Virus record (IMG/VR): IMGVR_UViG_3300042898_002588
Span: 1-44,829 of that record
Length of the DNA: 44,829 bases
Origin: a virus
Direction: 5' to 3' (one strand)
Shown here: positions 9,774-18,848 of the stretch, piece by piece
Numbering within the stretch: the stretch's first letter is position 1
How the letters are laid out: each line of letters starts with the position of its first letter
Notes under the pieces: generated by a model
What the model was told of the DNA's origin: nothing
Database searches by the model: none
Seen by the model: the letters and a program-made list of their open reading frames with translations, nothing else
Position numbers and translations under genes: made by a program

Positions 9774-12082
9774 AGATATATGTAACAAAACGTTCTGGTG
9801 AAAAAGAAATACTTACGATTGAAAAATGGCAAGCGCAAATCGCAAAAATATGTACAGGGATAGCTGATGTAAGTCAATCAATGATTGAAATCAAAGCTCA
9901 ACCGCACTTTTACGATGGCATCACTACGCAAGAAATTGATGAAATCACATTGAGGGCCATAGTAGATTTGATCGATGTAGAATCAAATCCTGACTTAGGT
10001 CACACTAATTATCAATACGTGGCTGGCAAACAGCGCCTTAGCATGTTGCGCAAAGATGTATACGGTGACTATGAGCCTCCTCATCTGTGCGAAATAGTAA
10101 AGAAAAATGTCGCCACTGGTCTTTATACCAAAGAGTTGTTAGAATGGTATACAGAAGAAGACTGGAACAAGATGAATGATGTTCTTGACCATTCTAAGGA
10201 CGAACAATACTCTTATGCCGCCATTGAGCAATTGATTGAAAAATATCTAGTAAAGAACCGTAGTACAAAGCAAACATATGAAACACCTCAAGTTCGTTAC
10301 ATGGTTGCGGCAGCAACTGTCTTCCATAAAGAAGAACCAAATTCAGCCCGTATGCGCTACATTAAAGAGTATTACAATGCTGCCAGTGACGGCCTATTTA
10401 CCCTGGCGACACCTGTGCTTGCTGGCCTCGGAACACCGACTAAGCAGTTCTCAAGTTGCGTGCTTATTCGCAGCGATGATGACTTAGACAGTATATTCGC
10501 TAGCGGAGAAATGATGGCAAAGTATGCCAGCAAACGTGCAGGCATTGGCTTAGAGATTGGAAGACTACGCCCATTGGGCTCCCCAATTCGTGGTGGCGAA
10601 ATCATGCACACTGGCATGGTTCCTTTCTTGAAAAAATGGTTCGGTGATTTGCGTTCATGTAGTCAAGGAGGCATTCGCAATGCTAGTGCAACTGTGTTTT
10701 ATCCCATCTGGCATCATCAATTCGATGACCTCATTGTTCTCAAAAACAATCAGGGAACCGATGAAACCCGTGTCCGATTCATGGACTATGGGGTGGTGCT
10801 TAGTGCTTTTTTCTGGCGTAGATTTAGAAACAAAGAAAACATCACGTTCTTTGACCCTAACGAAGTGCCGGATCTATACGAAGCCTTCTACTCTAACACC
10901 AAATTATTTGAAGAACTGTATCTCAAGTATGAGAAACGCAAAGACTTACGTAAAAAATCTATGTCTGCGGAAGAAGTCTTTAAAGGCGGAATCTTAAAAG
11001 AACGCACTGATACAGGTCGTATCTATCTAGTGTTCATTGATAACGTAATGAATCAAGGTCCTTTTGACCCTGAATATCATACAATTTACCAGAGTAACCT
11101 TTGCTGTGAAATTCTACTCCCTACTAAATCTTTTAAACGTCTTGATGACGATACTGGTCGTATTGCCCTATGCACATTGGGTAGCATCAACTGGGGCGCT
11201 TTCCGCAATCCAGAAGACATGCGCAGGGCTTGTCGTATTCTTCATCGCAGCCTCAACAATATACTTGATTACCAGGACTTTTTGAGTATTCAATCTAAGT
11301 TAAGTAATGACGAGATTCGCCCATTGGGTATCGGCATAACAAACTTAGCGTACTGGCATGCTAAACGTAGTCTCAAATATGGTGAGAAAGATTCATTACA
11401 AGAAGTTAAAACTTGGATGGAACATCAAGCATACTATCTAACTGAATCTAGTGTTGAACTTGCCCAAGAACGAGGTCGTTGCGTTGACAGTGACAAAACA
11501 TTATACGGTCAAGGCATCTTCCCTTGGGAACGCAGAGCAAATGGTGTTAACGAATTAGCAGACTTTAAGCCTGAATTGAATTGGGAAGGCCTAAGGGCAA
11601 TGATGCGTTCATGCGGAGTCCGTAATGCTACTCAAATGGCGGTAGCTCCTGTAGAATCGTCAAGTGTTGTAATCAACTCTACAAATGGCATTGAAATGCC
11701 AATGAGTTTGATTTCAGTTAAAGAAAGCAAAGCAGGATCATTCGTTCAAGTTGTTCCTGAATATCATAAGTTGAAGAACAAATATCAGTTGATGTGGGAA
11801 CAGAAAGATTGTGAGGCATACTTGAAGACCAGTGCGGTCATTCAAGCGTATGTTGACCAGTCAATCTCTACTAACACATTCTACAATCCTGCGCACTTTG
11901 CCGACAGAAAAGTACCTACTACATTGATTGCTAAGAACTTAATGCAATCTCACATGTGGGGAATCAAAACATTCTATTACTCACTGATTAACAAAGCAGG
12001 TAGTAAGGCAGAAGAAACAACGAGCCCGTTAGAAGTTATAGACTTTGATGATGTCGAAGACTGTGAGAGTTGCAAGTTATGA
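9770..12082 (+). CDS. nrdA: Ribonucleoside-diphosphate reductase, class Ia alpha subunit
   Basis: This 770-residue protein is full length. It reduces ribonucleoside diphosphates to deoxynucleotides for phage DNA synthesis, together with NrdB (12839) and the glutaredoxin (13953). Active-site cysteines are visible: C230 in FSSCVLI, C445 in NLCCEI, the radical-bearing thiol C468 in ALCTLGSINWG, and the C-terminal shuttle pair CESC (C765, C768). PVESSSVVINSTNGIEMP is the substrate-binding region. An N-terminal ATP-cone-like segment (KRSGEKEILTIEKW) is present, so allosteric control by dATP/ATP is possible. It is coupled to the upstream unknown and to the SGNH-like gene by ATGA overlaps. Confidence 0.97.
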   Translation: MKIYVTKRSGEKEILTIEKWQAQIAKICTGIADVSQSMIEIKAQPHFYDGITTQEIDEITLRAIVDLIDVESNPDLGHTNYQYVAGKQRLSMLRKDVYGDYEPPHLCEIVKKNVATGLYTKELLEWYTEEDWNKMNDVLDHSKDEQYSYAAIEQLIEKYLVKNRSTKQTYETPQVRYMVAAATVFHKEEPNSARMRYIKEYYNAASDGLFTLATPVLAGLGTPTKQFSSCVLIRSDDDLDSIFASGEMMAKYASKRAGIGLEIGRLRPLGSPIRGGEIMHTGMVPFLKKWFGDLRSCSQGGIRNASATVFYPIWHHQFDDLIVLKNNQGTDETRVRFMDYGVVLSAFFWRRFRNKENITFFDPNEVPDLYEAFYSNTKLFEELYLKYEKRKDLRKKSMSAEEVFKGGILKERTDTGRIYLVFIDNVMNQGPFDPEYHTIYQSNLCCEILLPTKSFKRLDDDTGRIALCTLGSINWGAFRNPEDMRRACRILHRSLNNILDYQDFLSIQSKLSNDEIRPLGIGITNLAYWHAKRSLKYGEKDSLQEVKTWMEHQAYYLTESSVELAQERGRCVDSDKTLYGQGIFPWERRANGVNELADFKPELNWEGLRAMMRSCGVRNATQMAVAPVESSSVVINSTNGIEMPMSLISVKESKAGSFVQVVPEYHKLKNKYQLMWEQKDCEAYLKTSAVIQAYVDQSISTNTFYNPAHFADRKVPTTLIAKNLMQSHMWGIKTFYYSLINKAGSKAEETTSPLEVIDFDDVEDCESCKL

Positions 12083-12846
12083 AGATAGGTATATATGGTG
12101 ATAGTTACACCATCCCGCACGGAGATTTTAATGTTCCTACAAACTGGTACAACCGATTACTATGGTTGATTAAAAATGATATGGGATATAACGAAGCTAC
12201 TCTTACTCATTATGGTTTAGGAGGATCATCACTGTATTACTCATATAAAAAGTTCATTGAAACCTCACATCTTAACGATTTAAATATTTTTCTAACATCT
12301 AGTATCGATAGATTCCCTACATGTCTACCGCTTTCTATTCATGGTGGAAGAACTTGGTCCTTTACTTGTGAATCACATGTACATTCTTTCAAAGATACAT
12401 GGAAAACTGAATTATCAGAAAATGATAACTCTCGCCTAGATGATCTTGCAGCCTGGTTTAGGGTGGCAGATGGTCAATACAATATCGACATGGCTGAATT
12501 AATGTTAGACAAAATGGAATCGATGAATACTGATAATATTTTCTATCCATGTTTTTCTGACTCATTCAGTCATTCTAGATATAAAAAACATAATCTAGAC
12601 AAAACATTGAATCATATGCATTCAATGTATATACGACAGCTTGATTTACTTGATATCAATCCGGATAACTTTAATGCAATGGAGACAGATAAACTATGCG
12701 GGCATTTAGTTCCCGAGTTTAACTTGTTCTTTGCTAACATGATGTTCAAAAGGATCAAGACAGGCAAGTGGGACAACACCGGTTTCTTTGATGTACAAAT
12801 TAAAGAACCTAGAAAACTATATTACAATAACTACAATCATGAGTAA
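12079..12846 (+). CDS. SGNH/GDSL-hydrolase-like protein between nrdA and nrdB
   Basis: This 255-residue protein begins IGIYGDSYTIPHG, with the GDS motif at residues 7-9, as in block I of SGNH hydrolases (nucleophile Ser9). GLGGSSLYYS may supply the block II Gly. I cannot see a convincing C-terminal DxxH pair; CGHLVPEFN (around residue 215) is the best candidate for the catalytic His. The family removes acyl or acetyl groups from lipids and glycans, but activity here is uncertain. The start is the ATG in the ATGA overlap with nrdA; an upstream TTG at 12070 is unlikely. Its presence inside the nrd operon looks like an insertion of an unrelated gene. Confidence 0.65.
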   Translation: MKIGIYGDSYTIPHGDFNVPTNWYNRLLWLIKNDMGYNEATLTHYGLGGSSLYYSYKKFIETSHLNDLNIFLTSSIDRFPTCLPLSIHGGRTWSFTCESHVHSFKDTWKTELSENDNSRLDDLAAWFRVADGQYNIDMAELMLDKMESMNTDNIFYPCFSDSFSHSRYKKHNLDKTLNHMHSMYIRQLDLLDINPDNFNAMETDKLCGHLVPEFNLFFANMMFKRIKTGKWDNTGFFDVQIKEPRKLYYNNYNHE

Positions 12847-13939
12847 AGCACAATACAACCTAAACAAAAAGACAGACTATCTATCACGTAAAATGTTTTT
12901 GGATCCAGAAGGTCCTGTAACAATACAGCGTTTTGAAGAAGTCAAGTACAAAAAGATTGCTGACTACGATGCAACTGCTCGTGGTTTCTTTTGGCAACCA
13001 GAAGAAATCAGCTTAACAAAAGATAGCAATGATTTCAAAGAAGCAAGTGATGCTGTCAAACACATCTTCACTAGTAACCTATTACGACAAACTGCACTAG
13101 ACAGTTTACAAGGTCGCGGCCCTACACAAGTGTTTACACCAGTGTGTAGTTTGCCTGAAGTAGAAGCGTTGATGTACAACTGGGGTTTCTTTGAAACAAA
13201 TATTCATAGCAAATCATACAGTCACATCATTCGCAACATCTACAATGTGCCAAAAGACGTATTCAATACAATCCATGATACACAACCTATCATTAGCATG
13301 GCATCAAGTATCGGTCTATACTATGATACCTTGCATCGTATCAACTGCCGCAAAGAAATCGGTGAAGTTGTTACTGAGCACGAACATGTCAAGGCAATCT
13401 ATCTAGCACTACATGCTAGTTATGCACTTGAAGCATTTAGGTTCATGGTATCGTTTGCTACAAGTTTGGCAATGGTCGAGAACAAAATCTTTATTGGTAA
13501 TGGAAACATCATTAGTTTGATTTTGCAAGACGAGTTGTTGCACAAAGCATGGACTGCATACTTGATTAACCAAGTTGTTAAAGAAGATCCTCGCTTTGCT
13601 AAAGTTGCAGAAGAATGTAAAGCAGAAGTAATTCAAATTTACACCGATGTGATTAGAGAAGAAAAAGAATGGGCAGACTATCTATTCAAGTTTGGTCCTG
13701 TCATTGGTCTCAATGCAAACATTCTAAAAGACTTTGTTGATTACACTGCATCAAGTGCATTAAAAGAAATTAGCATCAAGTATTGGAATCCTAGTCCAAA
13801 GTCTACCCCGATTCCATGGTTCAACAAACATTCTGACACTAGCAAAAAACAAACAGCGTTACAAGAAAACGAATCAACAAATTATGTCATTGGTGTAATG
13901 AGTGATTCAGTTAACTATGACGATCTACCACAAATATAA
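12839..13939 (+). CDS. nrdB: Ribonucleoside-diphosphate reductase, class Ia beta subunit
   Basis: 366 residues. It houses the diiron centre and tyrosyl radical needed by NrdA. FFETNIHSKSYSHIIRN supplies E119 and H123 as iron ligands and Y127 as the probable radical tyrosine. LEAFRFMVSFA and LQDELLHKAW supply the second ligand set. There are two residues between E119's Thr and H123 (E-T-N-I-H) where E. coli has E-T-I-H; the H-to-Y spacing of four is unchanged. I place the start at the ATG at 12839, overlapping the previous stop by 8 nt, rather than the in-frame start at 12788. Confidence 0.95.
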   Translation: MSKAQYNLNKKTDYLSRKMFLDPEGPVTIQRFEEVKYKKIADYDATARGFFWQPEEISLTKDSNDFKEASDAVKHIFTSNLLRQTALDSLQGRGPTQVFTPVCSLPEVEALMYNWGFFETNIHSKSYSHIIRNIYNVPKDVFNTIHDTQPIISMASSIGLYYDTLHRINCRKEIGEVVTEHEHVKAIYLALHASYALEAFRFMVSFATSLAMVENKIFIGNGNIISLILQDELLHKAWTAYLINQVVKEDPRFAKVAEECKAEVIQIYTDVIREEKEWADYLFKFGPVIGLNANILKDFVDYTASSALKEISIKYWNPSPKSTPIPWFNKHSDTSKKQTALQENESTNYVIGVMSDSVNYDDLPQI

Positions 13940-13952
13940 GAAAGGAACTATT

Positions 13953-14183
13953 ATGAAAGCAACAGTATGGAGTAAGTATCACTGCCCTTATTGCGACCAA
14001 GCAAAGGCATTACTCACACAAAAAGGAATCGAATTCGAAGAAAAGAAAATCGGGGACGGCTACACAAAAGAAGATTTACTAGAAGCAGTTCCAACTGCAC
14101 GAACAGTTCCTCAAATCTTCTTAGACGGTCAATTGATCGGTGGTTTTACCGAACTTAAACAAAAATTAACAGAAAGCAAATAA
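13953..14183 (+). CDS. Glutaredoxin
   Basis: 76 residues, the usual size of a small glutaredoxin. The CPYC dithiol active site lies at residues 11-14 (KYHCPYCDQAK). The cis-Pro loop (ARTVPQIFLDGQLIGG) is intact and ends in the GG glutathione-binding turn. It recycles the CESC tail of NrdA using glutathione. AAAGGA lies 8-13 bases before the ATG at 13953, which is why I prefer it to the in-frame start at 13902. It is the last gene of the nrd group and is followed at once by the next gene. Confidence 0.92.
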   Translation: MKATVWSKYHCPYCDQAKALLTQKGIEFEEKKIGDGYTKEDLLEAVPTARTVPQIFLDGQLIGGFTELKQKLTESK

Positions 14184-14488
14184 TGCAAATAGCACTACAA
14201 CCAAACTCAGTATACACATTCAAACTCAACTCAGGAGAAGAACTTATCGCTAAAGTAAAGCAAGCAGGCGGTGACTTCATTGAACTAGAAGAACCTGTCT
14301 CTATTGCACCTGCACAGCAGGGTATGCAGATGATTCCTAGCGTATTTACAGCAGAACCGAAGGGTATTTTTAGACTAAATACTAATAGCGTTGCTATCTA
14401 TGCTGAAACTGATGACAGTATCAAGATGAAGTACTTAGAAGCAACAACCGGCATTAAAGTGCCGGAGAAGAAAATTGTACTAGGATAA
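14183..14488 (+). CDS. Small beta-rich phage protein, possibly Sm-like fold
   Basis: 101 residues, starting on the last base of the glutaredoxin stop. FKLNSGEELIAKVKQAGGDFIELEEPVSI alternates strands in the way of Sm/Hfq-like small barrels, where a first strand plus LxxGEE turn recurs in uncharacterised T4-like phage proteins. No catalytic motif is visible. It lies between the nrd genes and virion genes, so it could belong to either programme. Fold assignment is tentative and function is unknown. Confidence 0.55.
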   Translation: MQIALQPNSVYTFKLNSGEELIAKVKQAGGDFIELEEPVSIAPAQQGMQMIPSVFTAEPKGIFRLNTNSVAIYAETDDSIKMKYLEATTGIKVPEKKIVLG

Positions 14489-14489
14489 T

Positions 14490-14771
14490 ATGGCAGCATT
14501 GAGTAGAGTAGGTGATACAAATCAGCCCGGTGGAGCAATCATGCGTGGCGCCGGAACTGTTTTTGCCAACGGCATAAAAGTGGGGTTACATGTAAGTCAG
14601 ATAACCCCACACGCTCCTTTTGGTAGACCTCACCCTCCTCATAATGCAGCCAAAACCACAGACGGGAGCCCTACTGTATTCGCAGAGGGTTCCCCTGTAC
14701 TCAGAGTAGGATCAGGTAACACATGCGGACATAGTATTGTTCAAGGTAGCCCTGATGTGTTTTGCCCATGA
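14490..14771 (+). CDS. PAAR-motif spike tip protein
   Basis: 93 residues with a PAAR-type pattern: AALSRVGDTNQPGGAI, repeated Gly-Ser-Pro turns (DGSPTVFAEGSPVLRVG, IVQGSPDVF) and scattered His/Cys (H-P-P-H and NTCGH) that could bind the apical metal. In contractile phages the PAAR protein caps the central spike and sharpens it for outer membrane penetration. The next gene starts in an ATGA overlap and encodes a large structural protein, consistent with a baseplate location. Confidence 0.8.
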   Translation: MAALSRVGDTNQPGGAIMRGAGTVFANGIKVGLHVSQITPHAPFGRPHPPHNAAKTTDGSPTVFAEGSPVLRVGSGNTCGHSIVQGSPDVFCP

Positions 14772-17700
14772 CTTCACCTAAACAATCTCCGCTAGGCGTA
14801 AATGCAATTGGATCACTAATTAACAATACTGGATTTCAGATAAATCCAGTAGCAGCATCCTACATGGGTGTAAGTAAAGTAAATGCAACATACACCCCGG
14901 GCACAGTAGTTGCTAATACATGTTTGAATCTATTGACATATGCAATCAACGATGCATACACTAGGGGTCAAGTAACAACATCACCTGCAGGAACATCTGT
15001 ATATGATACACTAATTAGCATAGGTGCTAATGTGTGTCCTGCATTAGGTAATAGCAAGCCACCTACATATGTTGCAACTGATCCTAGTGGTCTGTGGACT
15101 GATTACGGGACACCCGCAACTAGTGGCTATGGCAATGATGTAAACCCTGACTATCCTAACAATGATGAAGGTCAAGGTCAAGAAGCTAGTTGGTTACCGT
15201 ATGATTTAACTAACCCCAACGGATCAGTGACACAATGGGGATTCTTACGCAACTATGCATTGCAAGCCTGGAATGAGTACAATTGGAATGGCATACCAAG
15301 TAGCTCTACTGTTCAATACAAAGATTTTGTAAGTTCATTTATGAATGCACAGGGCTTCATAGAATCTAATAACCCCTTTATAAATATTGCAGGTAGAAGC
15401 ATTACTTTCTTGCAAGGTACATATAGTAACATGAATGACCTTACTAGCGGTGATATCACTGGTGTAAATTTAGCAACAGCAACATTTGGTCGAGACTGTA
15501 TCACATTGGGTAAAGTCATAGACTTGAGTAAGCTTGGTAAATTTGGGCTACCGTCTACTTTGTTGCAATCAATATACAAATACAATGCTCTAACTGAATC
15601 ACTTACACTGGCATTGTTATCAGCCGGCATGACTCCTGATGAAGTATCGAGTATTGCTTCGGGTGAAATAACTTCAGTAACAAAACAACAAGAGCAGCAA
15701 ATATTTGGTGCATTCTTAGTTATTGTGGGTGTAGACTTAATAGACATTGTGGTTCCATTAAACTGTAAAACAAAAGGTCTAACGACATTAGCAGATTTGC
15801 TAGATGTAAAAAAGATGTTCCCAAACAGTTATACATCGATGACAGTTCCGATGTACAACCCGACTGCTAATCCCACGAACAGCAAAACATATTACCCTAT
15901 ATACGAAGAAGGTGGTGTAAGTTCTAGGTTGAATAATCCGGGGCTTACACAACAAGTAGGAATCAACACGCCGTTTGGTACTCCGCCGATAAGCAATAAC
16001 ACAACAACGAACATCCAAATATTACCTGTTGGGTTTAATTCATATTTACAAGAAGCGGTTCCGGATGATATTGGAACAGCATCGGGTGCATTTGCATTTA
16101 GTATGCTTCAAATCAATAACATCAGAAATATTAGCTTTGAAAAATTTGCACAAGTGGCTGCATCAATAGAAGTAAGTAATGTAGGGTTGAACTTAGTTAA
16201 TGGTACTGATGTTCCAACCAACACAACACTTGCACAACAAACTTATGATACAGTCGCATTAGGTAGTGGTCCAGAAGGCACTTATACAATGAGCGATTTC
16301 TTTGGATGTATGTCAGGACTACCTTATAGTTGGAATGAACTACAAAAAAATATACTTGCAGCCCAGACAACAAAACTTTCTAACATTTACAATCAATTGT
16401 ATCTTGCTACTACATGGGAAGGTGCAACACTATCAGTTCAGTATTCTACAGCAGCCGGCCCGCTTTACACGATTACGGGATTAACGGTAACTGATTCAGG
16501 CGGAGGTTATTATAGAGGTACTGCATCCGCGCCTACAATTACTATCGCAGGTGGATCAGGTGCAACAGCAACATGTACAATAGGAACAGATCCTAGTAAT
16601 GTTTCAACATACGGTAGAGTCACAGGTGTAACATTAACTTCGGCTGGATCAGCAACAGGAACTATTCCTACTGCAACTATAGAATGTCCTCCTACTGCAA
16701 CATTAGCAGTAGCAATAGATGGAAGCATCGCAACAGGTGGAACAAATACAGCAAGTGGCACCGCAGGCTGGCCTGGAATGAACACAGTAGTTAGTGCATA
16801 TATTACACAAGCGAACGATGAGGTTACTTCAATAAGCACAACCAAAGTAACAGATACTAACAAACTAAACACAGTGTACAGTGCGTTTGGCAATCAGTTA
16901 TTAGTTGAGCAAAGAGCTAGGTATCACGGTATAGCACCTGTCAATATAGTAAGAGATATTTGGTTGAATCTAAGCCCAACATCCCAAATAACATTCATTG
17001 ACTCAATGACTAATTTTATGACTAACACATATCCTCATATGTATGGTCAGACATTGGAAGCAATCACTGATTTGTGCTCAGTGGGAGGACAAAGTGTTAT
17101 TGCATTGGGTAGACAAATTAGAAATCAAGCAAAGTTACAAGAACTTGGTATAACAACAGATACATCTATACCCGATCAACCTAATCCTGCGGTAGCACCC
17201 GTTTTACTTTCCAACGGAACAGCACCTACTGCAAAGACTGGTATATCAGTAGAAGGCATAAACGGTAATGCGACAAATCCCACTACAGTATTTACATTGC
17301 CTAGCTTAATGTTACAGAGTGACTGTGATAGTGGTGATACTATTGCACCTATTCCTCAAGGTTACTTTGATCCAAACACAAACCAATTCATGAAGACAAC
17401 CAGTGTCACTGCTATAAATGAAGTGCCAGCTATAGGTACATTGGTTCAATCAAGCACATCAGACCCTAATAACATTAGCTTATTAGGACCAAACAACAAT
17501 GGTACAGGGCCTGCATTGTTCGGATCATCAGCCGCAGACCCTAATTCATTACAAACAGGAACAACAGAGAACTTTTCACCAGATGATAAATTCTCTAATA
17601 ACCTGCAACCGATTGGTGTATTCAAAACAGGAACACGAATACCAACCGGTGATGCTAGCCCACTGGATACCGGTGCATCGGAATTCCCAGGAAGTCTAGC

Positions 17701-17839
17701 CGGATCACAAGAATCAAACTTGTTACCCGCGACATTAAACACAGCATATACATCTTCCGTATTACTACCATCTACCTTAAGCGTACAGGACGCTATAGAT
17801 GAAGTTGTGAAGTGCAATTGTGACTGCTGGATAGACTAA
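14768..17839 (+). CDS. Large virion structural protein, probably baseplate or tail associated
   Basis: 1,023 residues, Thr/Asn/Ser/Gly rich, without signal peptide or transmembrane segments. Residues about 565-640 hold a repeated beta motif (TGLTVTDSGGGYY ... SAPTITI ... GVTLTSAGSATG) of the kind found in phage baseplate and fibre proteins. The C-terminus is Cys-rich (KCNCDCWID), an unusual feature that might bind metal or form a crosslink. It follows the PAAR tip by an ATGA overlap and precedes the lysis genes. I recognise the class but not a specific homologue; a role as tail lysozyme is not supported by any catalytic motif. The start is the ATG at 14768. Confidence 0.65.
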   Translation: MTSPKQSPLGVNAIGSLINNTGFQINPVAASYMGVSKVNATYTPGTVVANTCLNLLTYAINDAYTRGQVTTSPAGTSVYDTLISIGANVCPALGNSKPPTYVATDPSGLWTDYGTPATSGYGNDVNPDYPNNDEGQGQEASWLPYDLTNPNGSVTQWGFLRNYALQAWNEYNWNGIPSSSTVQYKDFVSSFMNAQGFIESNNPFINIAGRSITFLQGTYSNMNDLTSGDITGVNLATATFGRDCITLGKVIDLSKLGKFGLPSTLLQSIYKYNALTESLTLALLSAGMTPDEVSSIASGEITSVTKQQEQQIFGAFLVIVGVDLIDIVVPLNCKTKGLTTLADLLDVKKMFPNSYTSMTVPMYNPTANPTNSKTYYPIYEEGGVSSRLNNPGLTQQVGINTPFGTPPISNNTTTNIQILPVGFNSYLQEAVPDDIGTASGAFAFSMLQINNIRNISFEKFAQVAASIEVSNVGLNLVNGTDVPTNTTLAQQTYDTVALGSGPEGTYTMSDFFGCMSGLPYSWNELQKNILAAQTTKLSNIYNQLYLATTWEGATLSVQYSTAAGPLYTITGLTVTDSGGGYYRGTASAPTITIAGGSGATATCTIGTDPSNVSTYGRVTGVTLTSAGSATGTIPTATIECPPTATLAVAIDGSIATGGTNTASGTAGWPGMNTVVSAYITQANDEVTSISTTKVTDTNKLNTVYSAFGNQLLVEQRARYHGIAPVNIVRDIWLNLSPTSQITFIDSMTNFMTNTYPHMYGQTLEAITDLCSVGGQSVIALGRQIRNQAKLQELGITTDTSIPDQPNPAVAPVLLSNGTAPTAKTGISVEGINGNATNPTTVFTLPSLMLQSDCDSGDTIAPIPQGYFDPNTNQFMKTTSVTAINEVPAIGTLVQSSTSDPNNISLLGPNNNGTGPALFGSSAADPNSLQTGTTENFSPDDKFSNNLQPIGVFKTGTRIPTGDASPLDTGASEFPGSLAGSQESNLLPATLNTAYTSSVLLPSTLSVQDAIDEVVKCNCDCWID

Positions 17840-17852
17840 TTAACCGTTTTTG

Positions 17853-17881
17853 TTGATACAAATTCGTTTTGGTGTTATACT
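17853..17881 (+). promoter_or_regulatory. Sigma70-type promoter for the lysis genes
   Basis: TTGATA (17853-17858), a 17-bp spacer and TATACT (17876-17881) lie in the 99-bp gap before the cell-wall hydrolase. The match to a host housekeeping promoter is close. Confidence 0.7.
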
Positions 17882-17938
17882 TGTAGCATCTAAGTATTTT
17901 TACCTATTGTAGGTATCTTTTAAGAAAGGAAGTTGAAA

Positions 17939-18505
17939 ATGGAAACAACTATAAAAACATTTAATAGGCTTTTGGGTCTGTTTTTTATTTTATTAATAGT
18001 CAATGTAGTTACTACTTACAAACTACAGAGCACTACAAACGCAGGGGGAATTTTAGAAATTGCCCGAGAACACAAGTCTTATGTAGACATAAGGAATGTA
18101 GACAAAACACTAGAATGTTTGGCTCTAAACATCTACAGAGAAGCTGGTAACGAACCCTTCGAGGGCAAAGTTGCAGTAGCTCAAGTAACATTAAACCGAG
18201 TCGATGATGGTCGTTTTGGTTCTGGTGTATGCGGAGTAGTTTATCAAAAGAATGTTGTCATGGAAAAAGTAGTATGCCAATTTAGTTGGTATTGTGACAG
18301 CGCACATAGATCAAGACCAATCAATAAAGATTCATATGCTGATAGCTATGCAGTCGCTAAGAAGGTCTTGTTAGAAGGTTTTAGATTGGATTCTCTAGAG
18401 GATGCTCTCTTTTATCATGCGGATTATGTAAACCCACGCTGGCCGCATGAGCGTATTACTAAAGTGGGAACTCACATTTTTTATAAAACAAAGGTACGAT
18501 CATGA
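17939..18505 (+). CDS. SleB/CwlJ-type cell wall hydrolase with N-terminal membrane anchor
   Basis: 188 residues. Residues 8-27 form a hydrophobic segment, likely a signal anchor that delivers the enzyme to the periplasm (SAR-like or simple anchor). The catalytic domain shows the hydrolase_2 pattern: LALNIYREAGNEPFEGKVAV with the catalytic Glu, AQVTLNRV, CQFSWYCD and ALFYHADYVNPRW. It should cut peptidoglycan at lysis or entry. The ATG at 17939 has AAAGGAAG just upstream; a TTG at 17933 overlaps that site. It is coupled by an ATGA overlap to a small membrane protein, which suggests a lysis cassette with its own promoter. Confidence 0.85.
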   Translation: METTIKTFNRLLGLFFILLIVNVVTTYKLQSTTNAGGILEIAREHKSYVDIRNVDKTLECLALNIYREAGNEPFEGKVAVAQVTLNRVDDGRFGSGVCGVVYQKNVVMEKVVCQFSWYCDSAHRSRPINKDSYADSYAVAKKVLLEGFRLDSLEDALFYHADYVNPRWPHERITKVGTHIFYKTKVRS

Positions 18506-18813
18506 GCTACATGCTTCAAACAATAGAATATATCAAAGACTTTTTTGCTAACAAATTGGGTAAAATGTCAGCAGAAACTCTAGGGTGGCTAGCTAACATT
18601 TCACTACATTGTGCAACTATCCCGTCATTTTTTGCACTAATGACTGGATTAACTGATAAACCACCTGCAGTGGATCTAGTATTGATGATCTGGACTACAC
18701 TTGGTTTGTTGTTCTTCAAAGCAGTTTTGACCAGAGACTTGCTTAACATCATTACAATTGGTGTAGGTTTCTTGTTGCAAGCAACTGCAATGGCACTGAT
18801 ATTTTTCAAGTGA
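18502..18813 (+). CDS. Small membrane protein, holin-like
   Basis: 103 residues with two or three predicted membrane helices (about 24-46, 55-75 and 78-101), a short charged N-terminus and a lysine at the C-terminus. It starts in an ATGA overlap with the cell-wall hydrolase, so a holin role is likely from size, topology and position. Sequence alone cannot separate a holin from an antiholin or other inner-membrane protein. Confidence 0.6.
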   Translation: MSYMLQTIEYIKDFFANKLGKMSAETLGWLANISLHCATIPSFFALMTGLTDKPPAVDLVLMIWTTLGLLFFKAVLTRDLLNIITIGVGFLLQATAMALIFFK

Positions 18814-18823
18814 TCTAACCATC

Positions 18824-18831
18824 AGTAAATA
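18824..18831 (+). promoter_or_regulatory. T4-like late-promoter octamer upstream of metK
   Basis: AGTAAATA matches the last six positions of the T4 late consensus TATAAATA. It lies 18 bases before the metK ATG, followed by AAGGAAA as ribosome binding site. Confidence 0.4.
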
Positions 18832-18848
18832 CTTCACTAAGGAAAAAA

